Source: Nostoc sp. HK-01 (GTDB lineage Bacteria; Cyanobacteriota; Cyanobacteriia; Cyanobacteriales; Nostocaceae). From it: a stretch of 64,000 nucleotides of DNA. The position numbers were made by a program, and so were the translations under genes. The DNA lies in NCBI GenBank assembly GCA_003990705.1, contig AP018318.1, forward strand, positions 3,413,501-3,477,500, written 5' to 3'. This document shows, one piece after another, positions 27,230 to 36,838 of the stretch. The number at the start of each line of letters is the position of its first letter. Position 1 is the first letter of the stretch. Below the pieces are notes generated by a model. The model saw only the letters and a program-made list of their open reading frames with translations, ran no database searches and was not told the origin of the DNA.

Positions 27230-27463
27230 TTAGTCAAAATTTCCTCTAAAGTTCTCAACTTCACGTCTAACTCTTCTGGGTGCGTCATCGTAGGGAACTT
27301 CCTGACATCCCCTTCTGCCTCGGAACCAGTAATAACCATCAGCATTGGTGACATATCTGTCTCTGGGACAGGCATAAAAAACTCTAGGACGACGTTGACC
27401 GCCACTGATAAATTCAGATGCTTCAGTGTCTAATTCTTGGAGTAAAGTAGAGTTTTCACTCAT
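27230..27463 (-). CDS. Small peptide with a double-glycine-like leader
   Basis: The 77-residue product starts MSENSTLLQELDTEASEFIS and then Gly-Gly at residues 21-22. This is close to the double-glycine leader pattern (acidic helix, hydrophobic residue at -4, Gly-Gly) cut by peptidase-containing ABC exporters. The remaining 55 residues are rich in Arg, Tyr and Asp, have two cysteines (in FYACPRDRY and RGRRGCQEVP) and no membrane helix. GGAGGT stands 9 bases before the ATG, so translation is well supported. No modification enzyme or exporter gene is near. A ribosomally made secreted peptide precursor is possible; I know no exact family. Confidence 0.7.
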   Translation of the reverse strand: MSENSTLLQELDTEASEFISGGQRRPRVFYACPRDRYVTNADGYYWFRGRRGCQEVPYDDAPRRVRREVENFRGNFD

Positions 27464-27667
27464 GATTATTTACCTCCGGTTTAAATACTGTGTTTAATTT
27501 TGCAATTAAGAACAAAACAAATTTTTGTTCTGTACAAACTTAATATTTGCTGACCGTAGTTTAAATAGTTCACTACTAATATATCGTCCTACTATATGTA
27601 TAATAAATTTAGTTAAAGTTAGTTCTCTAGATAGACGTAAACCAAAAATTAACTATACGTATCTCTA

Positions 27668-28333
27668 TTACTTTGGCTCATCGGCTGCTTTCAATCCTTG
27701 CTCAAATTCATCAATAGCTTGAATTGAATCTGAAATTGTCAAACATTGTTCTAACAAAGAAATATCTAATTCTGGCAGTATCTCACTTTGAGAGATAGGT
27801 TCATACCCATAAGTATCAGGGTAAACAGTGGCTTGCTCTTGCTGAGAATTGTCTCGTAAATGGTATAACTTAAACTGGTTTCTCTCCCAAAACCAGACTT
27901 CTGCAACTCCTAATCTTCGGTAAATTTCTAGTTTGCTCACACTACCACTGGTCAAAACTACTTCTATCGCTAAATCTGGTACTTTGTTCTCTTCGCCTAT
28001 GCAATAACACTCGTCTGGTTCTACACCAGCTTTTCTTACTTTATTTTTAAAAGTAGAACTTCCCATCGGTACAAACCGAATGCGCTTGCTATAGAAAAAA
28101 CGCTCTAACAGCATACCTAAATTCGTTTTGATTTTTTCATGTCTGATTGAGGGTGACACGATTTCTAATATTCCATCTAAATAATTAACACGGTAATGAG
28201 AGTTATTTTCTAGTTTCGTCAATAGCGATTCATAGCTGTCCCAACTCACACCACTACTGATAAACCTTTCTTCCGGGTCGTTACTATGACCCAATTCTGG
28301 CTCATCAATTAGTTCTTTCAGGCTGCTGACCAT
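27668..28333 (-). CDS. Uma2 family (DUF820) putative endonuclease-fold protein
   Basis: The 221-residue Uma2 protein is of the subtype with an N-terminal extension and the motif VSWDSYESLLTKLENNSHYR. It shows VNYLDGILEIVSPSIRHE, then KVPDLAIEVVLTSGSVSKLE with the acidic metal residues, and VAEVWFWERNQFKLYHL. The ATG at 28333 fits the GGAG ribosome-binding site better than the in-frame ATG two codons earlier. An acidic C-terminal tail follows the domain. Its role is unknown. Confidence 0.9.
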   Translation of the reverse strand: MVSSLKELIDEPELGHSNDPEERFISSGVSWDSYESLLTKLENNSHYRVNYLDGILEIVSPSIRHEKIKTNLGMLLERFFYSKRIRFVPMGSSTFKNKVRKAGVEPDECYCIGEENKVPDLAIEVVLTSGSVSKLEIYRRLGVAEVWFWERNQFKLYHLRDNSQQEQATVYPDTYGYEPISQSEILPELDISLLEQCLTISDSIQAIDEFEQGLKAADEPK

Positions 28334-28374
28334 TGTCATCTCTCCTGTTAATTTTTATATGGTAGATTGATTGG

Positions 28375-28460
28375 AGCGATCGCACAACTCAACTTTGATA
28401 ATATTGGCATTGTTAAGTTACACTGAGTTTCATCCAACCTACATTTATTTATTTTACTAA
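28375..28460. repeat. Direct repeat, copy 1 (about 86 bp)
   Basis: This copy begins AGCGATCGCACAACTCAACT and ends in TTATTTTACTAA just before the 97-aa gene at 28472. It matches the copy at 28782-28863 with a few substitutions and a 4-bp length difference. Confidence 0.9.
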
Positions 28461-28471
28461 GTGTAGAAAAG

Positions 28472-28765
28472 ATGGAATTTCTAGCTGATATCGAAGTTGA
28501 AGTGGAGTTTGTTATTCAGCATTCTCGTAATTTGCGGAATATCGTAGTCAAGCACTTTGAGTTACCAGGGGTGAGTTTTAGGGTAACTCCAGATTCGACA
28601 ATTGGCGGTTGTTCAATCGAAGCACTCGATATCCCACCAAGAGCTAATCATCCAGATGGTAAACCTCGCTATGATTTGTTAAACTTCCGACTGACGACAA
28701 AGTTAGACTGTTCTAATTTTAAAAGTGGGCAGAAAGTTTTGGTTGAAAAGCTGCAATTTTATTAA
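28472..28765 (+). CDS. Hypothetical protein, 97 aa
   Basis: I do not recognise a family. The product starts MEFLADIEVEVEFVIQHSRN and is acidic at its N-terminus, with a Gly-Gly-Cys turn and an alternating pattern that suggests a small beta-rich soluble domain. There are no membrane segments or signal peptide. Its distinguishing feature is its setting: two nearly identical repeats of about 85 bp flank it in the same direction, one ending 11 bp before the start and one beginning 16 bp after the stop. This suggests it was duplicated or moved as a unit with the repeats. Confidence 0.6.
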   Translation: MEFLADIEVEVEFVIQHSRNLRNIVVKHFELPGVSFRVTPDSTIGGCSIEALDIPPRANHPDGKPRYDLLNFRLTTKLDCSNFKSGQKVLVEKLQFY

Positions 28766-28781
28766 TTTTGGTACGGTTGGC

Positions 28782-28863
28782 AGCGATCGCACAACTCAAC
28801 TTTGGTAATCTTGGCATTGTTGGGTTACACTTAGTTTCACCCAATCTACATTTATTTTACTAA
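28782..28863. repeat. Direct repeat, copy 2 (about 82 bp)
   Basis: This is the second copy of the repeat at 28375-28460, in the same orientation, beginning AGCGATCGCACAACTCAACT and ending TTATTTTACTAA directly after the 97-aa gene. Confidence 0.9.
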
Positions 28864-28877
28864 TAATTGGCTGCTAC

Positions 28878-29171
28878 TTAACTTTCATAAACAACAGTTG
28901 GCTGTCCTGTGATGTTTGCTAAACGATGACTGATTGATGTCACAATCGCAAAAGCTTTTTCTTCTGTTATGATACCCGACTCAAAAACAACATGAATGCC
29001 GTGCATTTCATAAGAAAATGATATTTCACAGCCACAAACTTCTATATAGCAAACATCTCTTCCCTCAATGATTTTTGATGGATAGTCAAGTGGTTGATAT
29101 CTTTCGTAACCAACATTTTCAGGGAAAGTAAACCATCCACCTGCCTGTGGCTGAATATTAAATTCAAGCAT
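28878..29171 (-). CDS. Hypothetical protein, 97 aa
   Basis: The family is not recognised. The protein begins MLEFNIQPQAGGWFTFPENV and has several aromatic residues, a GRDVCYIEVCGCEISFSYEM stretch with three cysteines and a helix rich in Ala and Ile near the C-terminus. It is soluble, with no signal peptide. It is on the minus strand downstream of the WD40 gene, 121 bp after that gene's stop, and could be its operon partner. Codon use looks like that of its neighbours, supporting a real gene. Confidence 0.6.
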   Translation of the reverse strand: MLEFNIQPQAGGWFTFPENVGYERYQPLDYPSKIIEGRDVCYIEVCGCEISFSYEMHGIHVVFESGIITEEKAFAIVTSISHRLANITGQPTVVYES

Positions 29172-29292
29172 ATAGGAGTCTGATTTGATTTTTGAAAAAA
29201 TCTCAGTAAGGGCGAAGGCTACGCCCTTACCTGTAGGGAATAGGAGGCTAGTACATTAGCTGGAGAGATAGCGATAAAATCCATTGTAATTA

Positions 29293-31068
29293 TTAACTAC
29301 GCTGCCAGATTTTAATGGTCTTATCTAAGCTGGCGCTGACTAACATATCACCGGAAGTGGTGAAGGCTAAGGCTGTAACTATATTGCTATGTCCGGTAAA
29401 TGTGCCAAGTAATTCTCCTGTGTTGAAATGCCATAGTTTAATGGTTTTATCTGCACTCCCGCTGGCGATGATTTGTTCGTCTGGACTGAGGGCGATCGCA
29501 TATACTCGATCAGTATGTCCTTTAAGGGTACGAATTAATCTGCCTGTCTCTAAATGCCAGATTTTAATTGTCTGATCCCAGCTACCACTAATTAGCCACT
29601 CGCCATCCGCACTGATGGTTAAGGAACGCACAATGTGAGAATGTCCGGTTAAGCTGTGCAGTGGTTCGATTTCTTGTAGGGTTTTACATTCTGAGAGTTG
29701 GGCTGTTTTCCAGACTTTAATTTTGCGGTAACTACCAGTTACCAGGGTTTTGCCATCTGGACTCAAAGCTAGAGAGTGGGCAGCTGTATCATCTAAAGAT
29801 AAAGCGATCGCTACCTGACGATACATTAAATCCCAAAACAGCACTTTTCGATCATCTCCACCAGTAGCAACCATCCGGCCATCGGGGGTAAAAGCCGTAC
29901 AGCGCACCACGCCATTATGTTTGTGCAAAATATCGATTAATTCTGGTGCGCCGACGTGCCAAATTTTTACTGTAGAGTCTGCGCCTACACTGACTAATGT
30001 ATGACCATCGGGGCTGAAAGATATAGAATTTACGTCATCCACTAACCCTGATGCTATCCAAGGATATTCGGATAATGTATCAATTAATTCGCCTTTGCTT
30101 AAATCCCATAATCTTGTTTCACCGCGACTCCCACTAGCTAAAATTGGCATGACATTGCCATTGTGACAGCGAGAAGTAAAATCAAGGCAATGAATACCTT
30201 TTGTATGACCTTTTAATGTCTGCCAAAATTCCCAATCACCAATGATTTCTTTTTGGGGATGATCTGATGAAACAATTTGAATGTTTTCCGCGATCGCTTG
30301 CTCTTCAACTGTCGGCAATATATCTTTTTTAGTAGTCTTTTTCGCTGTTAATGACTCTAAATACCAACTTAATCCCCCCGCATATAACAAGTTACTAGGA
30401 GTAACAGATAATTTAGTTTCTGTGAATTCCAGTTGATAACTAGGCAAAAAGCCAGCAATTACAGCGTGCTTTTCATAGCCTAATTTGCCATTAGATGGAT
30501 AAAACAGACACAAGAAAATTAATACTTGGTGGTTGAGTAAATCATCTTGCGTGACTGACCACCTAATTTTATCTTTCTTGATACCGTTAAAACTTTCTCC
30601 ATCGGCAGCATAAACTAACACACTCTGTTTGGGATTATCAGCCAGGAAGTATGTAAATTTACTTTCACCACGTAAATTGCCTTCATCATCTAACACCATA
30701 TTTTGGATAGTGTCTTGGGGCAACTTTTTCACTAATTTACCTAACCGTTCCGCCATCACTTGTTCAACAATTTGCTCTCGCAAAAGATAATCTTCTGCTT
30801 GTTGTTGAAAGTGTTTAGGGTAAGGAATCACCCTATCAGGCGGTTCGGGATATTCTGGCGGTATAGGCGGCGGATTCTTGGCGAGAATTTCGGCTTGGTG
30901 GCGCGAAAATTCTTGAATTTTTGCCAATGAATCACCCCAAAATGCCATAATTTCGCTGTGACAACCTTTAACTTGACTGTCTAATAAAGATAAGTCGTAA
31001 GTTTTAGGTTTTTTCACACGTTGAAGGAAATCAGCTTGCTGGGCTTTGAGTAAGCTAATCCAATCCAT
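29293..31068 (-). CDS. WD40 repeat protein with unknown N-terminal domain
   Basis: From ATG 31068 (a GGA element precedes it; ATG 31074 and GTG- or TTG-type upstream starts are less likely) the product has 591 residues. Residues 1-280 form an unassigned region with the proline-rich segment PPPIPPEYPEPPDRVIPYP and a charged helix. The rest holds seven or so WD40 units, for example LTISADGEWLISGSWDQTIK and IALSPDEQIIASGSADKTIK, that would close one propeller. No kinase or ATPase motif was found, unlike the WD40 kinase at 13370. It is likely a cytoplasmic scaffold; partners are unknown. Confidence 0.88.
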   Translation of the reverse strand: MDWISLLKAQQADFLQRVKKPKTYDLSLLDSQVKGCHSEIMAFWGDSLAKIQEFSRHQAEILAKNPPPIPPEYPEPPDRVIPYPKHFQQQAEDYLLREQIVEQVMAERLGKLVKKLPQDTIQNMVLDDEGNLRGESKFTYFLADNPKQSVLVYAADGESFNGIKKDKIRWSVTQDDLLNHQVLIFLCLFYPSNGKLGYEKHAVIAGFLPSYQLEFTETKLSVTPSNLLYAGGLSWYLESLTAKKTTKKDILPTVEEQAIAENIQIVSSDHPQKEIIGDWEFWQTLKGHTKGIHCLDFTSRCHNGNVMPILASGSRGETRLWDLSKGELIDTLSEYPWIASGLVDDVNSISFSPDGHTLVSVGADSTVKIWHVGAPELIDILHKHNGVVRCTAFTPDGRMVATGGDDRKVLFWDLMYRQVAIALSLDDTAAHSLALSPDGKTLVTGSYRKIKVWKTAQLSECKTLQEIEPLHSLTGHSHIVRSLTISADGEWLISGSWDQTIKIWHLETGRLIRTLKGHTDRVYAIALSPDEQIIASGSADKTIKLWHFNTGELLGTFTGHSNIVTALAFTTSGDMLVSASLDKTIKIWQRS

Positions 31069-31607
31069 TTGCATTCCAACGGCACAATGTTGCATACCTA
31101 CGGTAAGCTATACCAACGCAATGACTCAAGTTTATAACTTCTAGTAAAATAAAAATTCGGTAATCTTCGCAGTCTAACAGAACACATTTATGGATATGTA
31201 TCTGTAAAATTCAGTGTGAGAACATCATTTAAATCTAGTCACAATGATCTAATTGATACCAATCTGGGATCAGCAAGCTGCTTAGAGATTGTTGAGAGAA
31301 ACTTTTAGTTCAAACTTTTTTCCGACAATCTCAAATCAGCACTTGGTATGAGTTAGATAGAATTAAATGATGTCAAATAATTCTATCGAAACTAGAGAAT
31401 AAGATACTGTTTCTAGGAAACAGTAATATTAGTTCAGACGAGGATGATTTAAACAGAATTTGGCAGTTATTAGCATAGTTCCTCAAATTCAGGCTGATGA
31501 TAACTATATTTTGCTAAATTATTGAGATTATGCTCTCAAAGTTGCAGAAATATTTTCCATAATTGTGTATACTAAAAAGCTGCAAAAATGCTTGATGTAA
31601 TAGAGAT
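31069..31607. other. Intergenic region, nothing recognised
   Basis: No gene, RNA or strong repeat is visible. The segment is AT-rich and lies between two minus-strand genes. Confidence 0.45.
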
Positions 31608-31946
31608 TTAGGAAATAGAATGATGATTGCGATCGCTTGATTCTAGCTGTTTAATTTTTTTCTGTAAATCAAATTCTTCATTACTCACTATCGTTTCTAA
31701 ATTAGCGATTCTTTGCTCTAATAGTTTCAATTGCTGTGGTTGTAAAGAAGCAGCTTTTGATTTCTTATCATCAGCACGCCATATAGCGATTGTCCCGGCT
31801 GTAGCACCACCAATAGCAGCTAAAGGAAGTAGCGCACCACTTCTAGTCACAGCAGAAAGGGGAATACAAACTGCTAAAATACCCACTGTGATTCCCCAAA
31901 TTCGTGTGGTAGATATTACTCTTACATCTTGAGATTTTTTAGTCAT
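31608..31946 (-). CDS. Small membrane protein with coiled-coil tail, unknown
   Basis: The 112-residue product has a short basic N-terminus and two adjacent hydrophobic segments: IWGITVGILAVCIPLSAV and a second with PLAAIGGATAGTIAIW. Residues 63-105 are polar with a heptad-like Leu pattern (QLKLLEQRIANLETIVSNEE), probably a coiled coil. No named family is recognised. It probably sits in the plasma or thylakoid membrane with the helix in the cytoplasm. It stands alone, with no clear operon partner. Confidence 0.65.
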   Translation of the reverse strand: MTKKSQDVRVISTTRIWGITVGILAVCIPLSAVTRSGALLPLAAIGGATAGTIAIWRADDKKSKAASLQPQQLKLLEQRIANLETIVSNEEFDLQKKIKQLESSDRNHHSIS

Positions 31947-32224
31947 CAGTCTTGCTCTATATAGAGTTACTGACTAGATTCGCATGATCATCAGCAAAAA
32001 TACCTCCTACGATGGGATTAATTAGTTGAGACTGGGTGTGTGGAGGTAAGGTTATGGGGGTGTAAGGGTTTTAAATACCTACGCCCTGGTTACTGAACGC
32101 AGTCGAAGTAAACTCTCATACCCCTCAACACTGCGCTAAAATTTGAACTTTTCGTTTTTTTGCGTAAGTCCTAACTTTGATAAAATCCCTGGAGCGAAAG
32201 TAATTACTAATTCAGCAATTAATC

Positions 32225-32923
32225 ATGACAAGTGAATCATACATTTTTCTGGCTGGGGCAAGTCGTGGCGTTGGTAGAGAAATTGCCAACTGTTTAACAG
32301 CACAGCAACTCCCAGTCAAAGCACTTTTGAGAAATGAATCGGCTGCGGCTGAATTAACAGCAACAGGTGTTGAGGTAGTTATCGGTGATGCGTTGCATGT
32401 TAATGATGTGGAAGCAGCCATGATTACCAATGAACCAATCCATACCGTAATTAGTACGATTGGCGGTTTACCCACAGACAAAGAAAAACCAGATTACCTG
32501 GCTAATAAAAATCTCATCGATGCTGCAATCAAAGCCAGAGTCCAAAAATTTATTCTAGTGACTTCCATTGGTACTGGTAATAGTATTGGTGCATTATCTC
32601 CACAAGCATTAGCTGCACTGCAATCAGTTTTAGTCGAAAAAGACAAAGCCGAACAATATTTAATTGCCAGTGGACTCACCTATACTATTATTCGTCCAGG
32701 TGGGCTGAAAACAGAACCCGCCACAGGCAATGGCATTTTAACCGAAGACACACGCGTTGTTGGCAGTATCCATCGTGCCGATGTGGCGCAATTAGTTTGT
32801 CGTTGTTTAAATAGCGATGCCTACGGCGGGCTGCGCCAACGCTCTAATCATAAAATTTTGTCAGCAGTAGACAAAAATATGCTATTTGGACAAATAGAAT
32901 TCACTCCATTTAGTTTAGATTAG
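32225..32923 (+). CDS. NAD(P)H-binding Rossmann-fold protein (atypical SDR)
   Basis: The 232-residue protein has the nucleotide-binding motif LAGASRGVGREIA near its N-terminus, as in Ycf39/NmrA-like and atypical short-chain dehydrogenases. It then has VISTIGG and VTSIGTGNS strands and the IIRPGGLKTEP segment after a YTIIRP-type strand. A Tyr-x3-Lys catalytic pair is not evident at the usual spacing, so it may act as an NAD(P)-binding regulator. Near the C-terminus, DNA at about 32819-32842 is a GC-rich palindromic element read in frame as AYGGLRQRS, apparently a repeat inserted into the coding region. Confidence 0.88.
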   Translation: MTSESYIFLAGASRGVGREIANCLTAQQLPVKALLRNESAAAELTATGVEVVIGDALHVNDVEAAMITNEPIHTVISTIGGLPTDKEKPDYLANKNLIDAAIKARVQKFILVTSIGTGNSIGALSPQALAALQSVLVEKDKAEQYLIASGLTYTIIRPGGLKTEPATGNGILTEDTRVVGSIHRADVAQLVCRCLNSDAYGGLRQRSNHKILSAVDKNMLFGQIEFTPFSLD

Positions 32924-33000
32924 CGAGTAGGCAAGATAGCGCCAGAAATTGATATGCTAAAAACCGAGACCAGTCAAGCAGAGCAGAAATAATTTTAAAA

Positions 33001-33092
33001 AATCTTACCTCCTGCCTCCTGCCCTTCGGGTTCGGCAGTCCCCCATCGACGGGAACCGCCAAGACGGGGGCTGCCTCACCTCCTGCCTTCAT
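33001..33092. repeat. Interspersed GC-rich repeat upstream of chlD
   Basis: 'cctcctgcctcctgcccttcgg' and 'aagacgggggctgcctcacc' blocks mirror the repeat found at 25060-25140 on the other strand. The element ends about 18 bp before the chlD start. Confidence 0.65.
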
Positions 33093-33109
33093 CATCATTT
33101 TTGTAAACA

Positions 33110-35149
33110 ATGCCTGCGCCTACTATCACTCCAAGCGTCGCCTCCTTTCCCTTGACTGCCGTAGTCGGTCAAGAAGCGATAAAATTAGCCTTGCTGTTAG
33201 CAGCGGTCGATCCTGGTTTGGGGGGAGTGGCGATCGCAGGTCGTCGCGGTACGGCAAAATCTGTCATGGCGCGTGCTATCCACGCCCTCATCCCCCCAAT
33301 TGAAGTTGTTCCAGGTTCAATTAGCAACTGCGATCCCACCCGCCCCGATGAATGGGATAATTTATTGTTGGCAGAGTACGCCGAAAAAGAGATTCAGGAT
33401 GTCCCTACACAAATCATTCCTGCGCCGTTTGTGCAGATTCCTCTCGGAGTCACGGAAGACCGACTGTTAGGTTCTGTGGATGTGGAACAGTCGGTTAAAC
33501 AAGGAGATACCATTTTTCAGCCTGGGTTACTCGCCTCTGCTCACCGCGGTGTACTGTACGTAGATGAAATCAATTTATTAGATGACCAGATATCAAATCA
33601 ACTTTTAACAGTATTATCCGAAGGTCGCAACCAAATTGAGCGCGAAGGTATTAGTTTTCAGCACCCTTGCAGAGCGTTATTTATTGCTACCTACAACCCC
33701 GAAGAAGGCGCACTGAGAGAACATTTACTGGATAGAATTGCGATCGCCCTTTCTGCTGATGGTGTACTCGGTCTAGATCAACGAGTTCAAGCAGTTGAAC
33801 AAGCGATCGCCTTTTCCCAATCTCCCCAAGAATTTCTCCAGCAATACGACGAAGACCTCGACGGTCTAAAAACCCAAATTATCCTGGCGCGGGAATGGTT
33901 AAAAGAAGTCGTCATCACCCACGACCAAATTGCTTACTTAGTCAATGAAGCCATTCGTGGTGCTGTCCAAGGACACCGCGCTGAGTTATTTGCTGTGCGC
34001 GTTGCCAAAGCCGCCGCCGCCTTAGAAGGGCGCACCACCGTCAACGCCGAAGATTTACGTCGGGCTGTAGAACTAGTAATTGTACCACGGGCAACTGTAG
34101 TTCAAACACCACCACCCGACCAACCACCACCACCACCTCCCCCACCACCACAAAGTCAAGACGAGTCGGAACAAGACCAACAAGAGGAAGAGGAAAACGA
34201 CAAAGAAGAAGAGCAACCAGAAGAACCAGAAAACCAAGAACCACCAAGCATCCCCGAAGAATTTATCTTTGATCCGGAAGGCGTGATTCTAGATGAAAGT
34301 GTGCTGTACTTTGCTCAAATGTCCCAGCGTCAAGGCAAATCTGGGAGTCGCAGCATCATCTTCTCCGAAGACCGGGGACGTTACGTTAAGCCAATGTTAC
34401 CCAAAGGAAAAGTCCGGCGCATTGCCGTAGATGCGACTCTGAGAGCCTCCGCACCCTACCAAAAAGCTCGGCGTGAAAGACAGCCAAACAAAAAGGTAAT
34501 TGTTGAGCAAGGTGATATTCGCTCGAAACGCTTGGTACGTAAAGCGGGAGCGTTGGTAGTATTTGTGGTAGATGCTTCTGGCTCGATGGCTTTGAACCGG
34601 ATGCAGTCAGCTAAGGGTGCGGTAATGCAACTGCTAACAGAAGCTTATCAAAACCGCGACCAAGTAGCGTTGATTCCCTTCCGAGGAGAACAGGCGGAAG
34701 TTTTATTACCACCAACACGTTCTATTGCTTTAGCAAAAAACCGTCTAGAAAGATTACCCTGTGGCGGTGGTTCACCCTTAGCGCATGGTTTAACCCAAGC
34801 TGTGCGCGTTGGTTTAAATGCTCGGATGAGTGGCGATATTGGGCAAGTTGTCGTCGTCGCAATTACTGATGGCCGGGGGAATATTCCCTTAGCGCGTTCT
34901 TTAGGTGAACCTCAAGAAGCAGGAGAAAAACCGGATATCAAAGGCGAGTTATTAGAAATTGCTGGCAGATTTCGGGCTTTGGGAATGCAACTATTGGTAA
35001 TTGATACCGAAAGTAAATTTGTTTCCACTGGTTTTGCCAAAGAACTAGCCCAAACAGCCGGAGGTAAGTATTATCATTTGCCAAAAGCAACAGATAAAGC
35101 CATTGCTGCCATGACCAGAGGTGCGATCGCTGATCTAAAATCACGGTAG
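33110..35149 (+). CDS. chlD: Magnesium chelatase subunit D
   Basis: ChlD works with ChlI and ChlH to insert Mg2+ into protoporphyrin IX, the first committed step of chlorophyll synthesis. The 679-residue protein has an AAA+ domain (about 1-330; [13 protein letters not shown] at the nucleotide loop and [10 protein letters not shown]). A proline run (PPPPPPPPP) and a very acidic linker follow (about 337-395). The C-terminal von Willebrand A domain has the metal-ion site DASGSMA and AITDGRGN. The length is usual for cyanobacterial ChlD. It appears to be a single gene followed by a Uma2 gene. Base composition in the linker causes strongly skewed codons but no frame break. Confidence 0.97.
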   Translation: MPAPTITPSVASFPLTAVVGQEAIKLALLLAAVDPGLGGVAIAGRRGTAKSVMARAIHALIPPIEVVPGSISNCDPTRPDEWDNLLLAEYAEKEIQDVPTQIIPAPFVQIPLGVTEDRLLGSVDVEQSVKQGDTIFQPGLLASAHRGVLYVDEINLLDDQISNQLLTVLSEGRNQIEREGISFQHPCRALFIATYNPEEGALREHLLDRIAIALSADGVLGLDQRVQAVEQAIAFSQSPQEFLQQYDEDLDGLKTQIILAREWLKEVVITHDQIAYLVNEAIRGAVQGHRAELFAVRVAKAAAALEGRTTVNAEDLRRAVELVIVPRATVVQTPPPDQPPPPPPPPPQSQDESEQDQQEEEENDKEEEQPEEPENQEPPSIPEEFIFDPEGVILDESVLYFAQMSQRQGKSGSRSIIFSEDRGRYVKPMLPKGKVRRIAVDATLRASAPYQKARRERQPNKKVIVEQGDIRSKRLVRKAGALVVFVVDASGSMALNRMQSAKGAVMQLLTEAYQNRDQVALIPFRGEQAEVLLPPTRSIALAKNRLERLPCGGGSPLAHGLTQAVRVGLNARMSGDIGQVVVVAITDGRGNIPLARSLGEPQEAGEKPDIKGELLEIAGRFRALGMQLLVIDTESKFVSTGFAKELAQTAGGKYYHLPKATDKAIAAMTRGAIADLKSR

Positions 35150-35176
35150 TTAGTCTATTCTAGACATTTCATCACT

Positions 35177-35755
35177 ATGGTTCAGTCTTCTAATCAACGT
35201 TTAACTGTGGAAGAGTTTCTTGCACTGCCTGTAGGAGATATCAAATACGAACTTATTGATGGTCAAGCTGTTCCGAAATATAAAAATGATGAAATGTCAC
35301 CAAAATTTTTTCATGGTGCGACGACTGGCGCTTTATTTATAATATTGTCTATATGGGCAGAGAAAAAAGGCCGGGTTGTAGTTGAGTGGGCAATCAAATT
35401 AACCCGAAATCAACAAGATTGGATGCCTATACCTGATTTAACTTATGTTTCTTATAACTGTCTTGCGGCTGATTGGTTGCAAGATGAAGCTTGTCCGGTT
35501 GCACCAGAATTAGTGATTGAAATTATCTCACCCGGACAAACTTTTGGAGATATGGCCGAAAAAGCCACAGATTATCTCAAAGCAGGTGTTTTGCGTGTTT
35601 GGGTAGTCGATACAAAAGCTAGAACTATTACTGTCTTTGCCCCAGCTTCCTTACCTATAACGTATCGCCATCATCAAGTAATGACTGATGATTTGTTACC
35701 AGAATTAGAAATTACCCCTAATGCTATCTTTCAACGTGCAGGCTTAAATTCCTAA
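35177..35755 (+). CDS. Uma2 family (DUF820) putative endonuclease-fold protein
   Basis: The 192-residue Uma2 protein has RLTVEEFLALP at its N-terminus, YELIDGQAVPKYKNDEMSP, and PIPDLTYVSY with the first metal-site Asp. It continues with PELVIEIISPGQTFGDMAEK and the LRVWVVDTKARTITVFAP strand. It begins 27 bp after chlD on the same strand, so it may be read through from that gene, but nothing suggests a role in chlorophyll synthesis. Function is unproven for the family. Confidence 0.92.
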   Translation: MVQSSNQRLTVEEFLALPVGDIKYELIDGQAVPKYKNDEMSPKFFHGATTGALFIILSIWAEKKGRVVVEWAIKLTRNQQDWMPIPDLTYVSYNCLAADWLQDEACPVAPELVIEIISPGQTFGDMAEKATDYLKAGVLRVWVVDTKARTITVFAPASLPITYRHHQVMTDDLLPELEITPNAIFQRAGLNS

Positions 35756-36008
35756 AATTTATTTGAATAGTGAAGCTTTTTCGGAGACGGCACCCTGAAT
35801 ATCAAGCCCATTATTACCAATATGAAGCATTCAATATAATAAGTGGTTGGGCAAGATTAAATTCATTAACTGAGCAAGAGAACTATTAACAGGAAAACAA
35901 TGTGTTTAATTAATCTTGTCTAAATACTTAAATCCAGAACTTGGTTTATTTGTTAGAAGCGATTTGAGTTATGGAGTTTTCCTGTCAAAAATTTTGTAGT
36001 ATCGAACA

Positions 36009-36794
36009 TCAAGACCCTGATGCCACTACTTGTGGTTGCAAATAATTGATCAAATCATTAATGCCCTTTTGCAAATACCGTGTTACGGTCATTGGACTAG
36101 TACCAATATTTTTAGCAGCATCCTTGCGTGAAAGTTCTTTTAAGAAGACCATTTCTACTGCCATCCGGGGTTTGTCTTCTAGCATATTGATTGCCCCTTG
36201 GAGTTGTTGGCGTTCTTCTTCTTGTTGTTGCATCACAGCAGAACGAGGACAAGGAAGAGCTTCACCTAAAGTTATTTGACAATCAACATAGTGAACTGCT
36301 GTAGCATCCAAACTCAAAGGCATCCGATTTTGTGCAGCTAACTTAGTTTCTTGCCATTCTTGCACAGATACCTTCAGTACCTTAGCAATTTCTGAATCTT
36401 TGGGAGGACGACCCAAAGCCAAAGCTAATTCTTTGCGGATCTTTTGTCCTTCATTGTAAAGTTCTTGCCAACGACGAGGGATTTTTAATAGCGTACTGCG
36501 ATCGCGCAAGAAATGCAGCATCTCACCGCGAATATATGGCACAGCAAAGGAACTAAACGCATATCCTTGACTAGGATCAAAACGCTCAATGGCCCTAATT
36601 AAACCAAAATAACCGATTTGTTCTAAATCTTCATAAGGTTCATTACATTGATGGCTGAATTTATGAGCCATCTTCCGCACTAAGCCAGTATGTAACTGTA
36701 CAAGTTGATTACGAAGTTTAATTGAGGGATTCTGGTGGTATAAGTGTAATAACTCTATCCCATCAATTCGCATAGAAGACTCAATTGCTGCCAT
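36009..36794 (-). CDS. sigF: RNA polymerase sigma factor, group 3 (SigF)
   Basis: This 261-residue alternative sigma factor has region 2 (LVQLHTGLVRKMAHKF, EDLEQIGYFGLIRAIERFDP, FSSFAVPYIRGEMLHFLRDR), region 3 (about 105-165) and a region 4 helix-turn-helix near the C-terminus (KELSRKDAAKNIGTSPMTVT). Region 2 and the length match cyanobacterial SigF, related to sporulation and flagellar sigma factors. In other cyanobacteria SigF drives type IV pilus and motility genes and, in Nostoc, hormogonium development. The start ATG is supported by AAAGGA 7 bases upstream. It stands alone; a hairpin lies in its leader. Confidence 0.93.
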   Translation of the reverse strand: MAAIESSMRIDGIELLHLYHQNPSIKLRNQLVQLHTGLVRKMAHKFSHQCNEPYEDLEQIGYFGLIRAIERFDPSQGYAFSSFAVPYIRGEMLHFLRDRSTLLKIPRRWQELYNEGQKIRKELALALGRPPKDSEIAKVLKVSVQEWQETKLAAQNRMPLSLDATAVHYVDCQITLGEALPCPRSAVMQQQEEERQQLQGAINMLEDKPRMAVEMVFLKELSRKDAAKNIGTSPMTVTRYLQKGINDLINYLQPQVVASGS

Positions 36795-36811
36795 ATCAAT
36801 TCCTTTGTATT

Positions 36812-36838
36812 AACTCCTTTTCCTGAAAAAACGGAGTT
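36812..36838 (-). promoter_or_regulatory. Small hairpin in the sigF leader
   Basis: AACTCC and GGAGTT arms enclose a 15-base loop 18-44 bp upstream of the sigF start. Only 6 bp pair, so its stability is uncertain. A role in control of sigF is a guess from position. Confidence 0.35.
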
